From Sporothrix humicola (taxonomy: Eukaryota > Ascomycota > Sordariomycetes > Ophiostomatales > Ophiostomataceae), in assembly GCA_021396245.1 (NCBI GenBank), contig WNYE01000002.1:496001-560000 (forward strand): a stretch of 64,000 nt of DNA, given 5' to 3'. The translations under genes were made by a program, and so were the position numbers. This document shows, in pieces, positions 32,905 to 43,211 of this stretch. Each line of letters starts with the position of its first letter. Within the stretch, counting starts at the first letter, position 1. The notes beneath the pieces are model-generated. The model saw nothing but the letters and a program-made list of their open reading frames with translations. It searched no databases and had not been told where the DNA came from.

Positions 32905-34865
32905 CTAAATAATAACACTGTCGCTGACCATGTCTGGGTTGATATACATAGAAAATGCTTGCGAGGCTTCTTCGTCAGACACGTCATCTGCAATCACTTC
33001 TCTCTTCTTCGAGATACGGTAGTTGAAATCTGCAATCACCTGTCTCTTCTTCGAGATAAGGTAGTTGAACAATCCATCCGCAGCCATACCGCAGATACCA
33101 TCGCCTCCCCTCAGCTTATCAATGGCTGTTTGCACGCGATCTGCCGCTTCGTTAAACGATGGACTGTTAGTAAGATGCGGGAATACGGCACGTTGGCGGC
33201 GTTCTAAACGAGGACGGCGAAACGGCCCTCGAAGAACTTGTTGCTTTGTGTCGACAATGGCCAGTGCAAGCAGAATCTTGGCCGAGTCGGCCAAGGCCAT
33301 GACCGCCGGTGAGGCCACGGTCACCAAAGCACCCTGGGGCGCCACGATTGCCCATGCCCGCGCCCACAAGTCGTTTGCGAGCCGCCGGGACAGTGCCTCG
33401 TTCGAAAATGTGTAGTGCGCCACGGTGAGATAGCTGCCAAGGGTATTTAGGGTACGGGGGTGGTAGGGACCGTGGATGGCCTCGTCGTGTTCCAGCGCCT
33501 TTTCGTAGAGCGGAAGGAACTGATGCTGATGGAGACAATAGGGATCGCAGTGGCGGTGGTACACTGCCCACGCGCGCAGCACGGTGGGATGCTCTGCCCC
33601 AAGACGGCTCGTGAGAGCCCGAGCCGTGCAGGCGCAGGCCAAGCGGAGCGTGTTTTCTAAATGCTCTGTGGCAATGGTTGGCATGACCGCAATGATCTGC
33701 CACAATTCAGACCAGTGGCTTTCGATCCGGTCTGCATCTAGCTCGGCGGAGACGGTCATCATGAGGCTTTTCATGGCTTCGGGAACATGATCAATCTGCT
33801 CCGTCGTGTCTTGCTTTGTCTTTTTGGGACGTTTCGTGCCACGGTTGTTCCGTGGCTGTCCCCGTCCTGGAAGTTGCAGGGCAATACCGCGGACGCCAAA
33901 GCACAGCTCCCAAAAGTGAGGCAGCATGTGTGGATTGAGGGACCGAGGCGGCTGGTCGAGCTCTGTTTCTCTGGTCACAACAGCGTCTTTCAGAGTGAAC
34001 AAATGCTCTTCCAACACCTCTTTTGCCTTTTCTCGCGCCATTTTGGCCTGCGCAGGTCTCAGTCTTTTTCTTTTGCCAGACCGGGAAAGCGTCTCGGCAA
34101 TCTCGGCCCGTATCTTGGGCATGACGTTGTGACACCGAACTGATAAAAGCTGCCAGCTGCATGTGGTGATGGACGAGAAAGCTTCCGCTTCGCGGTGATT
34201 GAACTGAGGCTTTCGATTTTTCGTTGTATGAAATGCATCGAAAAACCCCTTTATATACTTGTCAATGGAGACCAACAGCTTGAACTGCTCTTGGTAGATG
34301 CGTAATCGTAGCGGGCGGTCAACATAATTAACATGAAAAAACTCTTCTCGCCAGTCGTAGTGGCCAACAATTGATTTGAGTTGGTCCATGTTGACGACTT
34401 GAAGCCAGACGTAGTCAGGGACCGCTTCGTTTTTCGTAGACTTTTTAGATCTCGTCCCTTGGCTAACGCGCTCTACACCCCAAATGTCGTCTTTGCCGGG
34501 TTTGCTCCTCCACTCGCCAATGCGCTGTTGGATGGCGTTGGCACTGGGGATAGATTGTGAGGCAGTAAGCACTTTGTCGTCTCTCTCCATGGTAAGGCGG
34601 CATACCACATCACTCACCTGACATGAAAGTGGAAGATAGCAGACAAGACCATGGCTACCTCTTCCATACGATATCTAAATCCATGCCGTAGAACAAACAC
34701 GACCTTTTCGATGATATCCCAATGATGCTTCGGATATGCCATGTTCTTGACGAGCCTCCGATGGGCAAGCTGTGAGGATCTGGCGACAGCCCTCGACGCA
34801 GCCGTCGGTCTGAGCGTCACATCTCCTGCCCATGGAGGGTTTGGGCTCATGCGTACCGTCTCCAT
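32905..34865 (-). CDS. Clr5-domain protein
   Basis: Exon 34865-34618 and exon 34543-32905, joined over a 74-base intron (GTGAGT...ATCCCCAG), give 628 residues. The first exon and the splice point build a Clr5-like N-terminal domain: MAYPKHHWDIIEKVVFVLRH, the hydrophobic core MEEVAMVLSAIFHFHV, then SANAIQQRIGEWRSKPGK. A long, partly helical region follows (ACTARALTSRLGAEHPTVL, LPLYEKALEHDEAIHG), like the TPR-like repeats found in many fungal Clr5 proteins. Clr5 domains are thought to bind nucleic acid; these proteins are highly expanded in fungi with no general role known. The C-terminus has a 14-residue tandem duplication. Convergent with the DUF7600-like gene. Confidence 0.75.
32987..33070. 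repeat. 42-bp tandem duplication inside the Clr5 gene
   Basis: Two copies of a 42-base unit (32987-33028 and 33029-33070) with few differences encode two 14-residue units, ISKKRQVIADFNYR-type, near the C-terminus. The unit length is divisible by three, so the frame is kept. Confidence 0.85.
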
Positions 34866-35659
34866 TGTGTGGGTTGTTGCTATTGCGAAAAAGCAGAAGC
34901 AGGCTCACTGTTTGTTTGTCTTCAAATCAAAGAGAGCAATTTAATATGAAAAAAATATTGATGAGTACCTATTTTCGGATAGGACGCAACAGCATGATAT
35001 AAAGCTGAACACCTTTTCAGAGACTACGCAGAACTGCACCTTCCCTTTGGCTTATACGTACGCGTGACCATTACCACTGGATGAAAATAAGGCGAAAGCG
35101 AAGGCTTCGTTTCACCAATCACACGACACGCTCACTAAGATGTCCGAATGTGGGGCCCCCTCAAGGGCGGCTGACCACCACCCGACACACAGTCTGGCCA
35201 TTCACACAATGTCTGGTTCACGACATATACCGTGTGAAATCCGGTTTTGCATGGTACACAGCATACGAGAGCTCTGGTTTTTGAGGCTTACCATACAGCA
35301 GACAACAGATTGACCAAAAAAAAAAAAAAAAAAAAAAAAGAAAAAGAAAAGATGTACAAGGCTGTGTTAACAAGCGCCTAATTCGTTGGCACGGTGGACG
35401 GATGACTGCTCGCCGGTTTATAAATATGGCCCTTTGCCTCGAATGAAGCTCAAGAATATCTAAAGTTAAACCCCAAATATCCAGTCTCTAGTCTCCAGTC
35501 TCCAGTCTCGCAAGAGTCTCGCACAGAGCCGGCACTGAAGCGTAATCCCGCCACTTGCACCATCAACTTTTCGTTTATCTTTCATCTCAAAGGGTCCCTA
35601 CTTGACCTCCATCCCTCACCAGAAGTCAACCAGGGGCTATTGTTCCAACGTTGCCGGCC
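34866..35659. promoter_or_regulatory. Divergent region between the Clr5 gene and the next gene, with a long poly-A run
   Basis: About 0.8 kb between start codons at 34865 (minus) and 35660 (plus). A run of about 24 A lies at 35316-35339, and GGTTTATAAATATGG at about 35413-35427 is TATA-like for the plus-strand gene. Tandem CCAGTCT/AGTCTC units occur at 35478-35518. No gene recognised. Confidence 0.5.
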
Positions 35660-37107
35660 ATGGCAGGACACCAGAGTGGATCGTCTCCTAAGAAACACAA
35701 GTCCAGTTCTGCATCCACAGGGCGCAAGTCTGGCTCGTCTCGCTCTAAAGGATCATCCTGCAGCACGTTGATTCCTGCCAATCTTCCGCAGACTAGAGCA
35801 GACGATCTCACGGCCGTTGCCAAGAACATTGACACGGAGATCAACAACACAACATCCATGATCCTGGCTGTTCTGTCTGAAGACGACCAGAGGATCCTGC
35901 AAAGCCTAAAGAGAACCCATCAAAGTATGTTTTCATTTTCTTGTCCAATATTAGACTAGTGCACCTTGCCGTATAAATTGAACAGAAGGCTGACATGGAA
36001 ACGTAGACTTTGCGGTGTGCTCTCCCGAGACGCTCGAGACATGCATTGCAAACTTGCTCGAGCTGTCCGAGAGGCATCGCCGCTACCTGGCACTGCATCT
36101 CATTGTCAGTAGCCGCATTAGTGTCCTTCACTTTGACTTGAGCAGAGTGTCCAAAACCGTGTGCATCACGCCGGTGTTCGGCTGGAAGGCACCTCTCAAG
36201 ATCGCTGTCACATCCACATACCACGGCGTCCGGACGTACGCCTGGGATCGCCGGGGCCCTGACCATAAAGAGTACAGTCTCACTATGCGCGAGGGCTGCT
36301 TCCATGACCTGGAAGGACTGACGGCAGAGGATTTGCAGCAGCTGGTCAAACAGGGGCCCCTCTCCAAGTACCAGCTGGACGCGGTGGGCTATATCTCCGA
36401 AGAGGAACAGGACATAATCGTGCAGGGCGTTGCGAGTTGCCATGATATGGCGCGCGCACAGCTTCAGGAGCAAAAGCAGCAACAGCAGCAACAGCAGCAA
36501 GCAGAGTCACCCGCGTCTGTAACCAAAGAGCGGGTTGAGGAGACGTGAGTGAATACGTTTTTTAGCCTTAACGATCTTTCGTCTGTTATTTGTTCTCATA
36601 ACGGGTTTTCTTGCATTCTTTCAGGCTTCCCCCCTCCTCCCTTTCAAATCTGAACTAGTCCTGACTATCCTCTCTCACAGTTCAAACCCTGGCTGGCTGA
36701 AAAAGCTGTTTGCGGTATTGGCCGGAGTCTGTGCCAGCGGTGCGGCGGGAATGGCCATGTTTAGCGGCAGCTTTTGCGGGATTGCCAAAGGCGGGTTTTT
36801 CATCAAAGGCTCGTGGGGTCTGTGCCTGTCGACCGGGTACTACCACAGCTTTTTCGGTGCTGCTGCGGGTTTCACTGCAGGCGCGGCTATCGCCACGGTT
36901 GCGGCGGGGGTCACTACAGGATGTGTGGTCTACTTTGTGCCCTGGTCGCGGGTGTACCAGTGGGTGGGCCTACGATGCCGAACGATCTGGGATAAAATCT
37001 GCAAGTACCTTTCATACCTCTGGGGAAAGCTTCTGGAATGGGCGTCGACAGCCAGTTCGACCTTCCAGTCCGTTCTATTCGGCCCAGGTGCGTCTGGCTG
37101 CTTCTGA
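35660..37107 (+). CDS. Unrecognised protein with polyglutamine tract and hydrophobic Gly/Ala-rich C-terminal domain, three or four exons
   Basis: Exons 35660-35924, 36007-36544 and 36681-37107 join in frame (GTATGT...CGTAG and GTGAGT...CTCACAG) to 409 residues. The N-terminus is Ser/Lys-rich. A helical middle (ETLETCIANLLELSERHRRY) follows, then a polyQ tract (36474-36500), then a hydrophobic Gly/Ala region (AAAGFTAGAAIATVAAGVTTG) suggesting membrane insertion or a channel-like hairpin. A further intron 37088-37131 (GTGCGT, CTGAC, TTTTTAG) would replace the last residues and move the stop to 37271, giving 449 residues. I recognise no family. It is flanked by a poly-A tract upstream and a possible small gene downstream. 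Confidence 0.6.
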
Positions 37108-37383
37108 CATTGTTTTACGTTCTGTTTTTAGTTTCCTTCTTTTGGGCCGTTGTGTTAGGTGACGAGGCAAGTCCGATTTTTACGATTCGGGATTATGTGA
37201 TGTTCAGGCATGGACGGGGGGGCAACTGGGTTTCCCGAATCTGTATTCATTTGAAACGACTGGCAGCTTAACGACCGATGACCCGGGTGTTCCTGTGCCT
37301 GGCTCGGATATTCTGACTTTGGTATAATCTCATTTTTCAATTTAAATCTATATAAAAAAAATAAGCATCTACTCTTGTCACGA

Positions 37384-37907
37384 TTAGTCCAAAAATAGTC
37401 GATGATACAAGGCTATGTATTCTTTCTTACTATTGTCCAACTTTAGAGCAGAGTTCCGTGAGTATGTGACGTCTTCTTCTGGTATAAAAACACGGTTGCG
37501 TCCCAGAGCACGCGGCGCATGATACACGGCGTAGACGCCATTGTGGTCAATTTTAAACGGTGGCCACAGGACAACTTCTGTCGAATAAACAGAATGGCCA
37601 TAAAGTGAGGGTTGATTTCGTTGTCCATGGAGAATTCTGTATAAATCCATAAAATCCTCATCACCTGGTTTAAATACCTGGAATCCCTCGACGATGGGTC
37701 ACCTGACATGTCATGTGCTCGGATCTCATTACTCCTTGTGGGATATCTGTGTGTGTATTCTACTACGGATTGCACGTGATGGTTGAGGGAAGTTAACAGA
37801 TACTCTTCACTTGTGGAATCTAGATGCAATCTGTGGCCATCGGATATGAGTTTTTTCAGTGACTTTGATAAAGCTATTATTACACTTGTGCCCCTAGTAT
37901 CCGTCAT
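37384..37907 (-). CDS. Possible small unrecognised gene, two exons, overlapping the cupin stop
   Basis: Two adjacent open frames join across a 41-base intron (37677-37637; GTATTT...TACAG) to a 160-residue protein starting at 37907 (MTDTRGTSVIIAL) and ending NSKKEYIALYHRLFLD. The joined frame is open without stops on both sides, which is the main support. The start overlaps the end of the cupin gene by 14 bases, unusual for fungal genes, and no family is recognised. It could instead be part of the cupin 3' flank or a decayed gene. Confidence 0.3.
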
Positions 37908-38340
37908 CAACCACGGTTAGACGGTCGTATCCGGCTTTGACGACCTCCGTGTCTACAATGAAAACGGCAGTCAACGTCGCCGGCTTCTCCTGGCTGTTGT
38001 TCTGTCCAACCGTATGATGGCACCCCGGTTGCTCGATGAAGCTCTCGCCTACCGCGTAGACTTTGGGTGGGTTGTCATTCATGCCGCTCAGCACCTCGCC
38101 ATCGGTTATTGTTGCCACGACGGTCGCCCCGCCGTGCCGGTGAGGGGGCGTGAACCCGCCCGGGGGATACTGAATTTCAAGCCCCACAATCGATTTCCCA
38201 GGCGCGTTCTTGAGCTCATAGTCGTATAGCACGTTGACGATCTCTCGGGGCCGCGCCCTGTCGTGGTACTAAGTCAGCATTCCTTCGTGTCAGAATCATT
38301 CTGGATTGACGTACCGTGCTTCCTCGGATTGTGTAGCCAT
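37894..38340 (-). CDS. Small single-domain cupin protein
   Basis: Exon 38340-38315 and exon 38257-37894 give 129 residues; the intron is GTACGT...CGACAG, 57 bases. An alternative acceptor (ACTTAG, 38266 region) would break the frame. The cupin motif 1 is PPGGFTPPHRHGGATVVATI (two His, then a short turn and a Gly/Glu region, TDGEVLSG) and motif 2 is ESFIEQPGCHHTVGQN. It is a beta-barrel that usually binds one metal ion, the ligands being His, His, Glu/Gln and His. Functions range from small-molecule isomerases and dioxygenases to sugar-binding proteins, so no reaction is assigned. Divergent from the quinone-reductase-like gene, with which it shares a 553-base promoter. Confidence 0.82.
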
Positions 38341-38575
38341 TGTGGCAGAGGTTATGATGTTATGATGAGTTTAACGTAGGTTTAGTATAGACTTGGCATA
38401 CAGGGTCCAGTCAAAGCTCAAAAGCTCAAAGGAGCAATGCAAGCAACGTGTATTTATACTGTTTTGAAGGTCCATCACGTTCTGGCGTGAGTCGCTCCCG
38501 GTGAATACGATGTACGATTGCTAATCAGTGCGTCACCAGATTACTGAAAATTCCGAGGCTAGCACGGAGGAAAGG

Positions 38576-38587
38576 CCGGATATTCGG
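38576..38587. promoter_or_regulatory. CCG-N6-CGG element (candidate Zn2Cys6 site)
   Basis: CCGGATATTCGG: an everted pair of CGG triplets with six bases between, located between the cupin and quinone-reductase-like starts. The same arrangement occurs upstream of the neighbouring Zn2Cys6 gene at 42198-42209. Confidence 0.45.
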
Positions 38588-38619
38588 ACATTGTGCCATA
38601 CCCGGCAGCATTGACCGTT

Positions 38620-38643
38620 CGGGTATCCGCGCTCGGGGTCCCG
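38620..38643. promoter_or_regulatory. Two tandem CGG-N4-CCG palindromes (candidate Zn2Cys6 operator)
   Basis: CGGGTATCCG at 38620-38629 and CGGGGTCCCG at 38634-38643, spaced by four bases. Both have inverted CGG triplets separated by four bases, a layout used by Zn2Cys6 homodimers. Positioned about 280 bases from the cupin start and 250 from the quinone-reductase-like start. Confidence 0.5.
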
Positions 38644-38893
38644 GGTATCCCCACTTTTCTCTAGTCGTCAATCGCCCCGCGCCGCCGTTGGATGTTTGTT
38701 ATGCCCAGCTTAGTGCACGGAGTGGCAACAACGAAACAAAGCCAGATTCATCGAGACTGCACGATGGATATAATAGCATGACGCCTTTGTCCCCTCCCAT
38801 CGGTGCCATATTTCATATTCTAATTATTCTAATTATTATAATATTACACGAAAGTACATCACTGCCCAGCGCAGTCGAATCGTCCCCCGAAAA

Positions 38894-39844
38894 ATGAAAG
38901 CCGTTCAAATCTTGGGCGACGCGTCGTCCCCCAAAATTGTGACCACTGATTCCATTGCACGCCCCGGCCCCAGAGGCGCCGAAATTCTCATTCGCGTTCT
39001 TGCTTCTGGCGTCACCGGCGACGAAGTACTCTGGCCCGAAGTCTACGAAACTGCCTCTCGCATCCCGGGACATGACGTATCCGGAGTCATCGCAGCTCTA
39101 GGCCCCGACTATAACGGTCCCCTTGCGGTCGGCCAAGACGTCGTTGCGCTCCTCGCAGCCGATCGCGGCCAGGGCCAGGCTGAATACACCATCGGTTTGG
39201 CCGACGAAGTTGCCCTCAAGCCCGACTCCATAACGCACGAAAAAGCCGCTGCGCTGCCTATCCCCATCCTCACGGCCTGGCAGGCCATTGTGGACCACGG
39301 GAAGCTTTTAAGTACTCCTGGCATGCAGGTCCTCGTCACAGGAGCATCCGGTGCCGTCGGGACGCTGGCCGTGCAATTTGCGATGAAACTCGCCGACGCC
39401 AATGTAATTGCCCTCGCGTCGTCCCGGAACCATGCTACACTCAAGAAGCTTGGCGTACAGGATGTGCACGACTACAACACGTCAGGCTGGGAAGCGAATA
39501 TCAAAGACGTGGACGTGGTCTTTGACACGGTTGGCGGCGATGTCTTGACAAAGACCTGGGAAACTGTCAAGAGTGATGGGATCATCATCACAGTCGGTGA
39601 TCCAGCTCCGGCATGGGCATTTGGAAGAGGCAAAGCTCCTGAATCTGCGGACCACCCTGACGTGCGGTACATGCATTTCATTGTGGACCCAGATTCGCAC
39701 ACGCTGGGCCGAGCTTTGGAAATGATCGGCGACGGCTCGATCAAGCCACTAGAAGTAGAGTCATTCCCTGTGGAGAAGGCCGAGCAGGCTTGGGAGCGTG
39801 CGAGACAGAGACAACGCAGCAAGAAGATCGTCATTACTTTTTGA
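38894..39844 (+). CDS. Quinone-oxidoreductase-like medium-chain dehydrogenase/reductase (zinc-free)
   Basis: A single exon of 316 residues. GroES-like N-terminal fold (MKAVQILGDASSPKIV, RVLASGVTGDEVLWPEVYE, IPGHDVSGVIAALGP) lacks the zinc ligands of alcohol dehydrogenases. The Rossmann part has TGASGAVGTLAVQFA at 149-163, then VIALASSRNHATLKKLG, which resembles NADPH binders, and VDVVFDTVGGDVL. It ends with EKAEQAWERARQRQRSKKIVI, the usual QOR ending. Such enzymes reduce quinones or enones with NADPH in the cytosol. The cupin in the other direction and the nearby Zn2Cys6 regulator suggest one small pathway, which is inference. Confidence 0.9.
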   Translation: MKAVQILGDASSPKIVTTDSIARPGPRGAEILIRVLASGVTGDEVLWPEVYETASRIPGHDVSGVIAALGPDYNGPLAVGQDVVALLAADRGQGQAEYTIGLADEVALKPDSITHEKAAALPIPILTAWQAIVDHGKLLSTPGMQVLVTGASGAVGTLAVQFAMKLADANVIALASSRNHATLKKLGVQDVHDYNTSGWEANIKDVDVVFDTVGGDVLTKTWETVKSDGIIITVGDPAPAWAFGRGKAPESADHPDVRYMHFIVDPDSHTLGRALEMIGDGSIKPLEVESFPVEKAEQAWERARQRQRSKKIVITF

Positions 39845-39982
39845 GGATGAGGAGGGACACCTATAAGTACAATCTAGATAAGAGATAAACTCATAGCTTT
39901 ACATAGAATTCATTGCAGGTATTCTCGAATCCTCATGAAAATAGAAATCATAACGAGAATTGCATCTTATGGCGGATTATTT

Positions 39983-42075
39983 TTATTTGTCCACAACAAA
40001 GAGGTCTTGGCCTGATTCGCCCGAGTTGTGCCATCCACAGATACCCTCCATCACGCCGAGGGAGGCAAACAAATCAATGTCGCTCGTCGCTGTATATGCC
40101 TCAGACTCTGAAAACTCTGAAATTCCTTGGCCTTGTGCGCTTGAAGGACTGTGAACTTTGCTGGGTCCAAGTACATTGTCAGACTCGGCTGCCTTGGACC
40201 CAAGCCCAAGGACATGTCGAGCAATAGTTTGTATCTCCTGCACGTTCCTTGCGATTCTGGGCCACAGCTCGCCCAGCGCCTTGAGGCACCCAATCGTCAT
40301 GCGAATCTGGTCGCGAGCAACGGTAAGCTCCTTTCCCTTGTACAGAAAAGTACACGCCGACAGCAGCGCCAGGGTGCCTTCACTGACCATGCAGGTCGTG
40401 AAGGGGCTGTGGTGGAAGTGCTCCGCTGGCAGCGCCAAGAGGCGGATCTGCGCTTCGATCGATTTTCGGACGCGCACGGTATGTACGTTGATAAGCTCCG
40501 GCGAGGGCGTTTCACGAGGAGGATGTCGGGCACAGCTCGAGATCCACTCCACCGGGTTGAACTTGAGGTCGGACAACGGCCTGTGGAGGCCGATGGCTGC
40601 GCTAGAAAAGAAGTAAGTCTTCTGCAGAGCGGGTTATCGTAGTTATGTGCAGTTATGTGCAGTTATGTGCAGTAATGTGCAGTAATGTGCAGTATGTAGT
40701 GGGAGACTTACACATGAATTAACAAGTGCGCTTGAAACATGAGCTCGTCGATTTCGCCCGTCTTGCTCATGACCTGCTTGCGGTCGCTCGGAAGCAAGAG
40801 AAGCCATGCATTGATGACGGAGTCGGCGGATTGGAGAATGTGAAGGGAGTCTTCGCTTGCAGCCACCTTTGGGGCCGTCGATAGTGCCAAAGCCGCACAT
40901 CGAACTGCTCCGACGAGGTAGGCAAAGGACGAGAACGAAGTCGATTCGGGCGCCAAGTCGCGGCAGTCGAAATCGTGCAGCGTTTGGGGTTCGGGAATTT
41001 GCTACAGACAAAGCATCCATTAATTATCTCAGATCTCAGCAATGAAACGCAGCTGTACGGCCACTGTACGCCGGTGCTGGCCGCCCGGATACGGAGTACG
41101 ACTCACCCCCTTTTCGTAGTCTGCCTCTTCGCATGGCAAGTCAACCGTGGCGTCGACATCCACAGTTGCAAAGTGCACGGCCCCGAGCGTCCCTGCGTAA
41201 AAAGCATCGACCATGTAGAGCATCCACCACGTCCGCCTCCAGCACTCCGTCAGCACCGCATCCTGGGCCCCGTACTTTGCGGCAAAGTCCTGACGAAACA
41301 TTTGCAGATCAAAGCTTAGCCGAACGGCAGCATCCATCTCCCTCTTCGATTCGTCCTTGTAGCTGCTCCAGAACAATGCTATCGAATACAATACGCGACA
41401 CTGGACCAAGATGGGTTCTGTTGGCGAAGCCTCTGCAAAACAAGCCTCGACATGAAATCGAAGAGCGACAGACCATTCGTGAGTGCTGTAAATGTGGCCA
41501 ATGAAACGCAAGACGGCGATGAGAGGTCTGAGGTCCAGTTGTATACAAGGGTCCTGGTGAATTCTCACCAAGTGATTCAGTGGCAATGCAACGGGGTGGA
41601 ATTTGTGAAAGTTCTTGTAGTACGAAACGATGAAAGGGTCGCCGGCGATGTCGTTGCCAATGTCTGTCTGAAGTGTTGCTGGTGGCTCCGACGGCTCCGA
41701 TGGCTCCGATGGCTCTGGGCCATCGCTATTAGTGAGATCTGCTCCAACATCACAGGCCAGTTGAGGTGGTGACGGGTTGCAATGCTGATGGGTGGTCCTG
41801 GATGGCTGTGGTAGATTCGAGCTGGTGGCTGCTACAATCGGATTCCGACCTGCGACCTCGAGTCGTCTGCGCCGCTCAGCTAAAGCTGCGCGGTTGAGGC
41901 CGCCCCTGCGCGACTGCGTGTACTGGCACTGCTTAGCAGCCTCGACGCACCGGTTGCAGCGTGGTCGAACCCCATCGCACTTCAAATGGCGGGAGCGGCA
42001 GGGCAGACAAGCTAGGGATGAGCGTGTATTGCCTCTACCATTTGGCGGTGCTGCTGATGTAACAGTGGTATTCAT
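39983..42075 (-). CDS. Zn2Cys6 transcription factor with fungal-specific domain, three exons
   Basis: Exons 42075-41107, 41001-40712 and 40601-39983 join in frame to 625 residues; introns are GTGAGT...CTGTAG and GTAAGT...TTCTAG. The cluster has Cys23, 26, 33, 40, 43 and 50 (C-x2-C-x6-C-x6-C-x2-C-x6-C, LACLPCRSRHLKCDG). A Ser-Glu-Pro repeat linker follows, then the middle homology region (YYKNFHKFHPVALPL, CWRRTWWMLYMVDAFYAGTLG). An upstream in-frame ATG at 42279 would add 68 residues; I prefer 42075 because the stretch above it carries CGG repeats and looks like promoter. Nuclear regulator; the adjacent cupin and reductase promoter has matching triplet elements, so local and self control are likely (inference). 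Confidence 0.87.
40641..40690. repeat. 10-bp tandem repeat in intron 2 of the Zn2Cys6 gene
   Basis: Five back-to-back 10-base units, AGTTATGTGC three times then AGTAATGTGC twice, with a partial sixth. They fill the middle of the intron between exons 2 and 3 on the minus strand. Confidence 0.9.
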
Positions 42076-42971
42076 GGGTCCGGATTGTCTGGCAAAGAGG
42101 GGAAGGGGCGCGTGGGCGATGCTTCGGGTGGCCGCCGTGGTCTTTGCAAAGGCATGAAGTGGAAAACGGATGTTCTGTGGCTTTGGTGGGTGGATATCCG
42201 CTACTGCGGGAGTGCGGGTATAACTCGATGCGGTTATTCGGAGTATTCGGCCTTGATCAAAGCCAGTCAGCCAGTCCATAAGAAGTGGAGTGCATAGTGG
42301 TAAATTAGCGGGCCGCTACCCTGTCGCCCATTTTCAGCCTTCTCTAGTGCCAACTTCGGGGCCCCAGGACAGCAGCTGCAAAATACCCGCGAGCCAAAAT
42401 TCAGGTACCTCGCAGCACCGCGGTGTAGCCTTCCTCCATTGTGCGTCCCCCTTTCCCTCTATATGATGGCTGAACTAGCTATTTTTAGACGGTGGTCTGA
42501 GTGAGTGTTATAAGGACGCACGAAAAAAAAATACGTGTCTGGAGGGATGGCCCCCTTGTTTCATACCTCATACCAATTGTGCCGGCCGGCTCCTCTCTCT
42601 TACCCTCCCCCCAAATCCCACCTGGAAGAAGAAAGAAAAAAAAAACAGATAACGGACTCGGGCAGACGACAGACTATCGTCGGGCTGCATGAGTCGTGAG
42701 GCTCTGACGGAGTGCCCTCTTTCTGTCCGTCTGGGATCGAGGCCTGCTTGGGCCCGGATGGCAGCTATGGCTGCTGAGGCGTCCGTTTTTGGTTTCATGG
42801 GGACGGTTTTTAGCCTCCTAACCACCGCAAAGTACATGCGTTTGTACGCATTCCAGGCCAGGCCTCCATTTTTGGTGGCGGCCAATTACAGCCCGACTGG
42901 ACACGCCTCTACTCGCCGTGCTGTTTTGCGCACTGGCAAAAAGCTGCGCATCGCCCCAACTAAAGGCGGTT
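42076..42971. promoter_or_regulatory. Upstream region of the Zn2Cys6 gene and gap to the small plus-strand ORF
   Basis: About 0.9 kb. CCGCTACTGCGG at 42198-42209 is a CCG-N6-CGG element like that in the cupin promoter; CGG triplets repeat at about 42215, 42231, 42239 and 42248. The rest holds no convincing gene; open frames on both strands at 42500-43100 have unlike composition and no recognisable domain. Runs of A lie at 42522-42530 and 42634-42643. Confidence 0.5.
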
Positions 42972-43211
42972 ATGGATGCCGCAAAAGCCACGATGCGCTT
43001 CTCCACGTCTGGCAGGACCGTGGGCGAGTTGCTGAGCCATCCTGCCGCGAAGGCCATTCTGGAGCAAGAAATACCCGGCATACTGCAAAATCCACGCATC
43101 GATAAGGCGCGGATGTTTACACTCGATTTGATTATGCGGCATGCCGGATTAGCAGAAGAAGATTTGGCCAGAATCAATAAAAAGCTGGCGGCCATAAGTG
43201 CAAATGAGTGA
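42972..43211 (+). CDS. Short ORF resembling a bacterial helical C-terminal module, possibly a fragment
   Basis: 79 codons from ATG (MDAAKATMRFSTSGRTVGEL) to TGA. The segment TVGELLSHPAAKAILEQEIP, then PRIDKARMFTLDLIMRHAG and AEEDLARINKKLAAI, recalls a small helical module found at the C-terminus of some bacterial hydrolases and esterases ('GELL-x-P-x-A-x-AIL ...'). That is recollection, not a search. No upstream exon was found, so this may be the tail of a lost gene acquired from bacteria, or a chance frame. It lies just outside the RIP block. Confidence 0.4.
   Translation: MDAAKATMRFSTSGRTVGELLSHPAAKAILEQEIPGILQNPRIDKARMFTLDLIMRHAGLAEEDLARINKKLAAISANE

Larger units (their letters stand above)
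38341..38893. promoter_or_regulatory. Shared divergent promoter of the cupin and quinone-reductase-like genes
   Basis: This region separates the start codons at 38340 (minus) and 38894 (plus). It holds paired CGG/CCG triplets of the kind bound by Zn2Cys6 dimers, listed separately. TATTTATAC at 38450-38458 suits the cupin direction, and GGATATAATAG at 38764-38774 suits the plus direction as TATA-like elements. Confidence 0.6.

Noticed and set aside
38257..38340. Acceptor ACTTAG for the cupin intron
   Set aside because: It shifts the frame and ends the protein early; the CGACAG acceptor restores the cupin frame.
40641..40690. CRISPR-like array
   Set aside because: Units of 10 bases without spacers, inside a fungal intron; it is a minisatellite.
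42500..43195. Overlapping frames of 105-138 codons near the regulator gene
   Set aside because: Mostly start with non-ATG codons and have no domain; only the short 42972-43211 frame looked protein-like.
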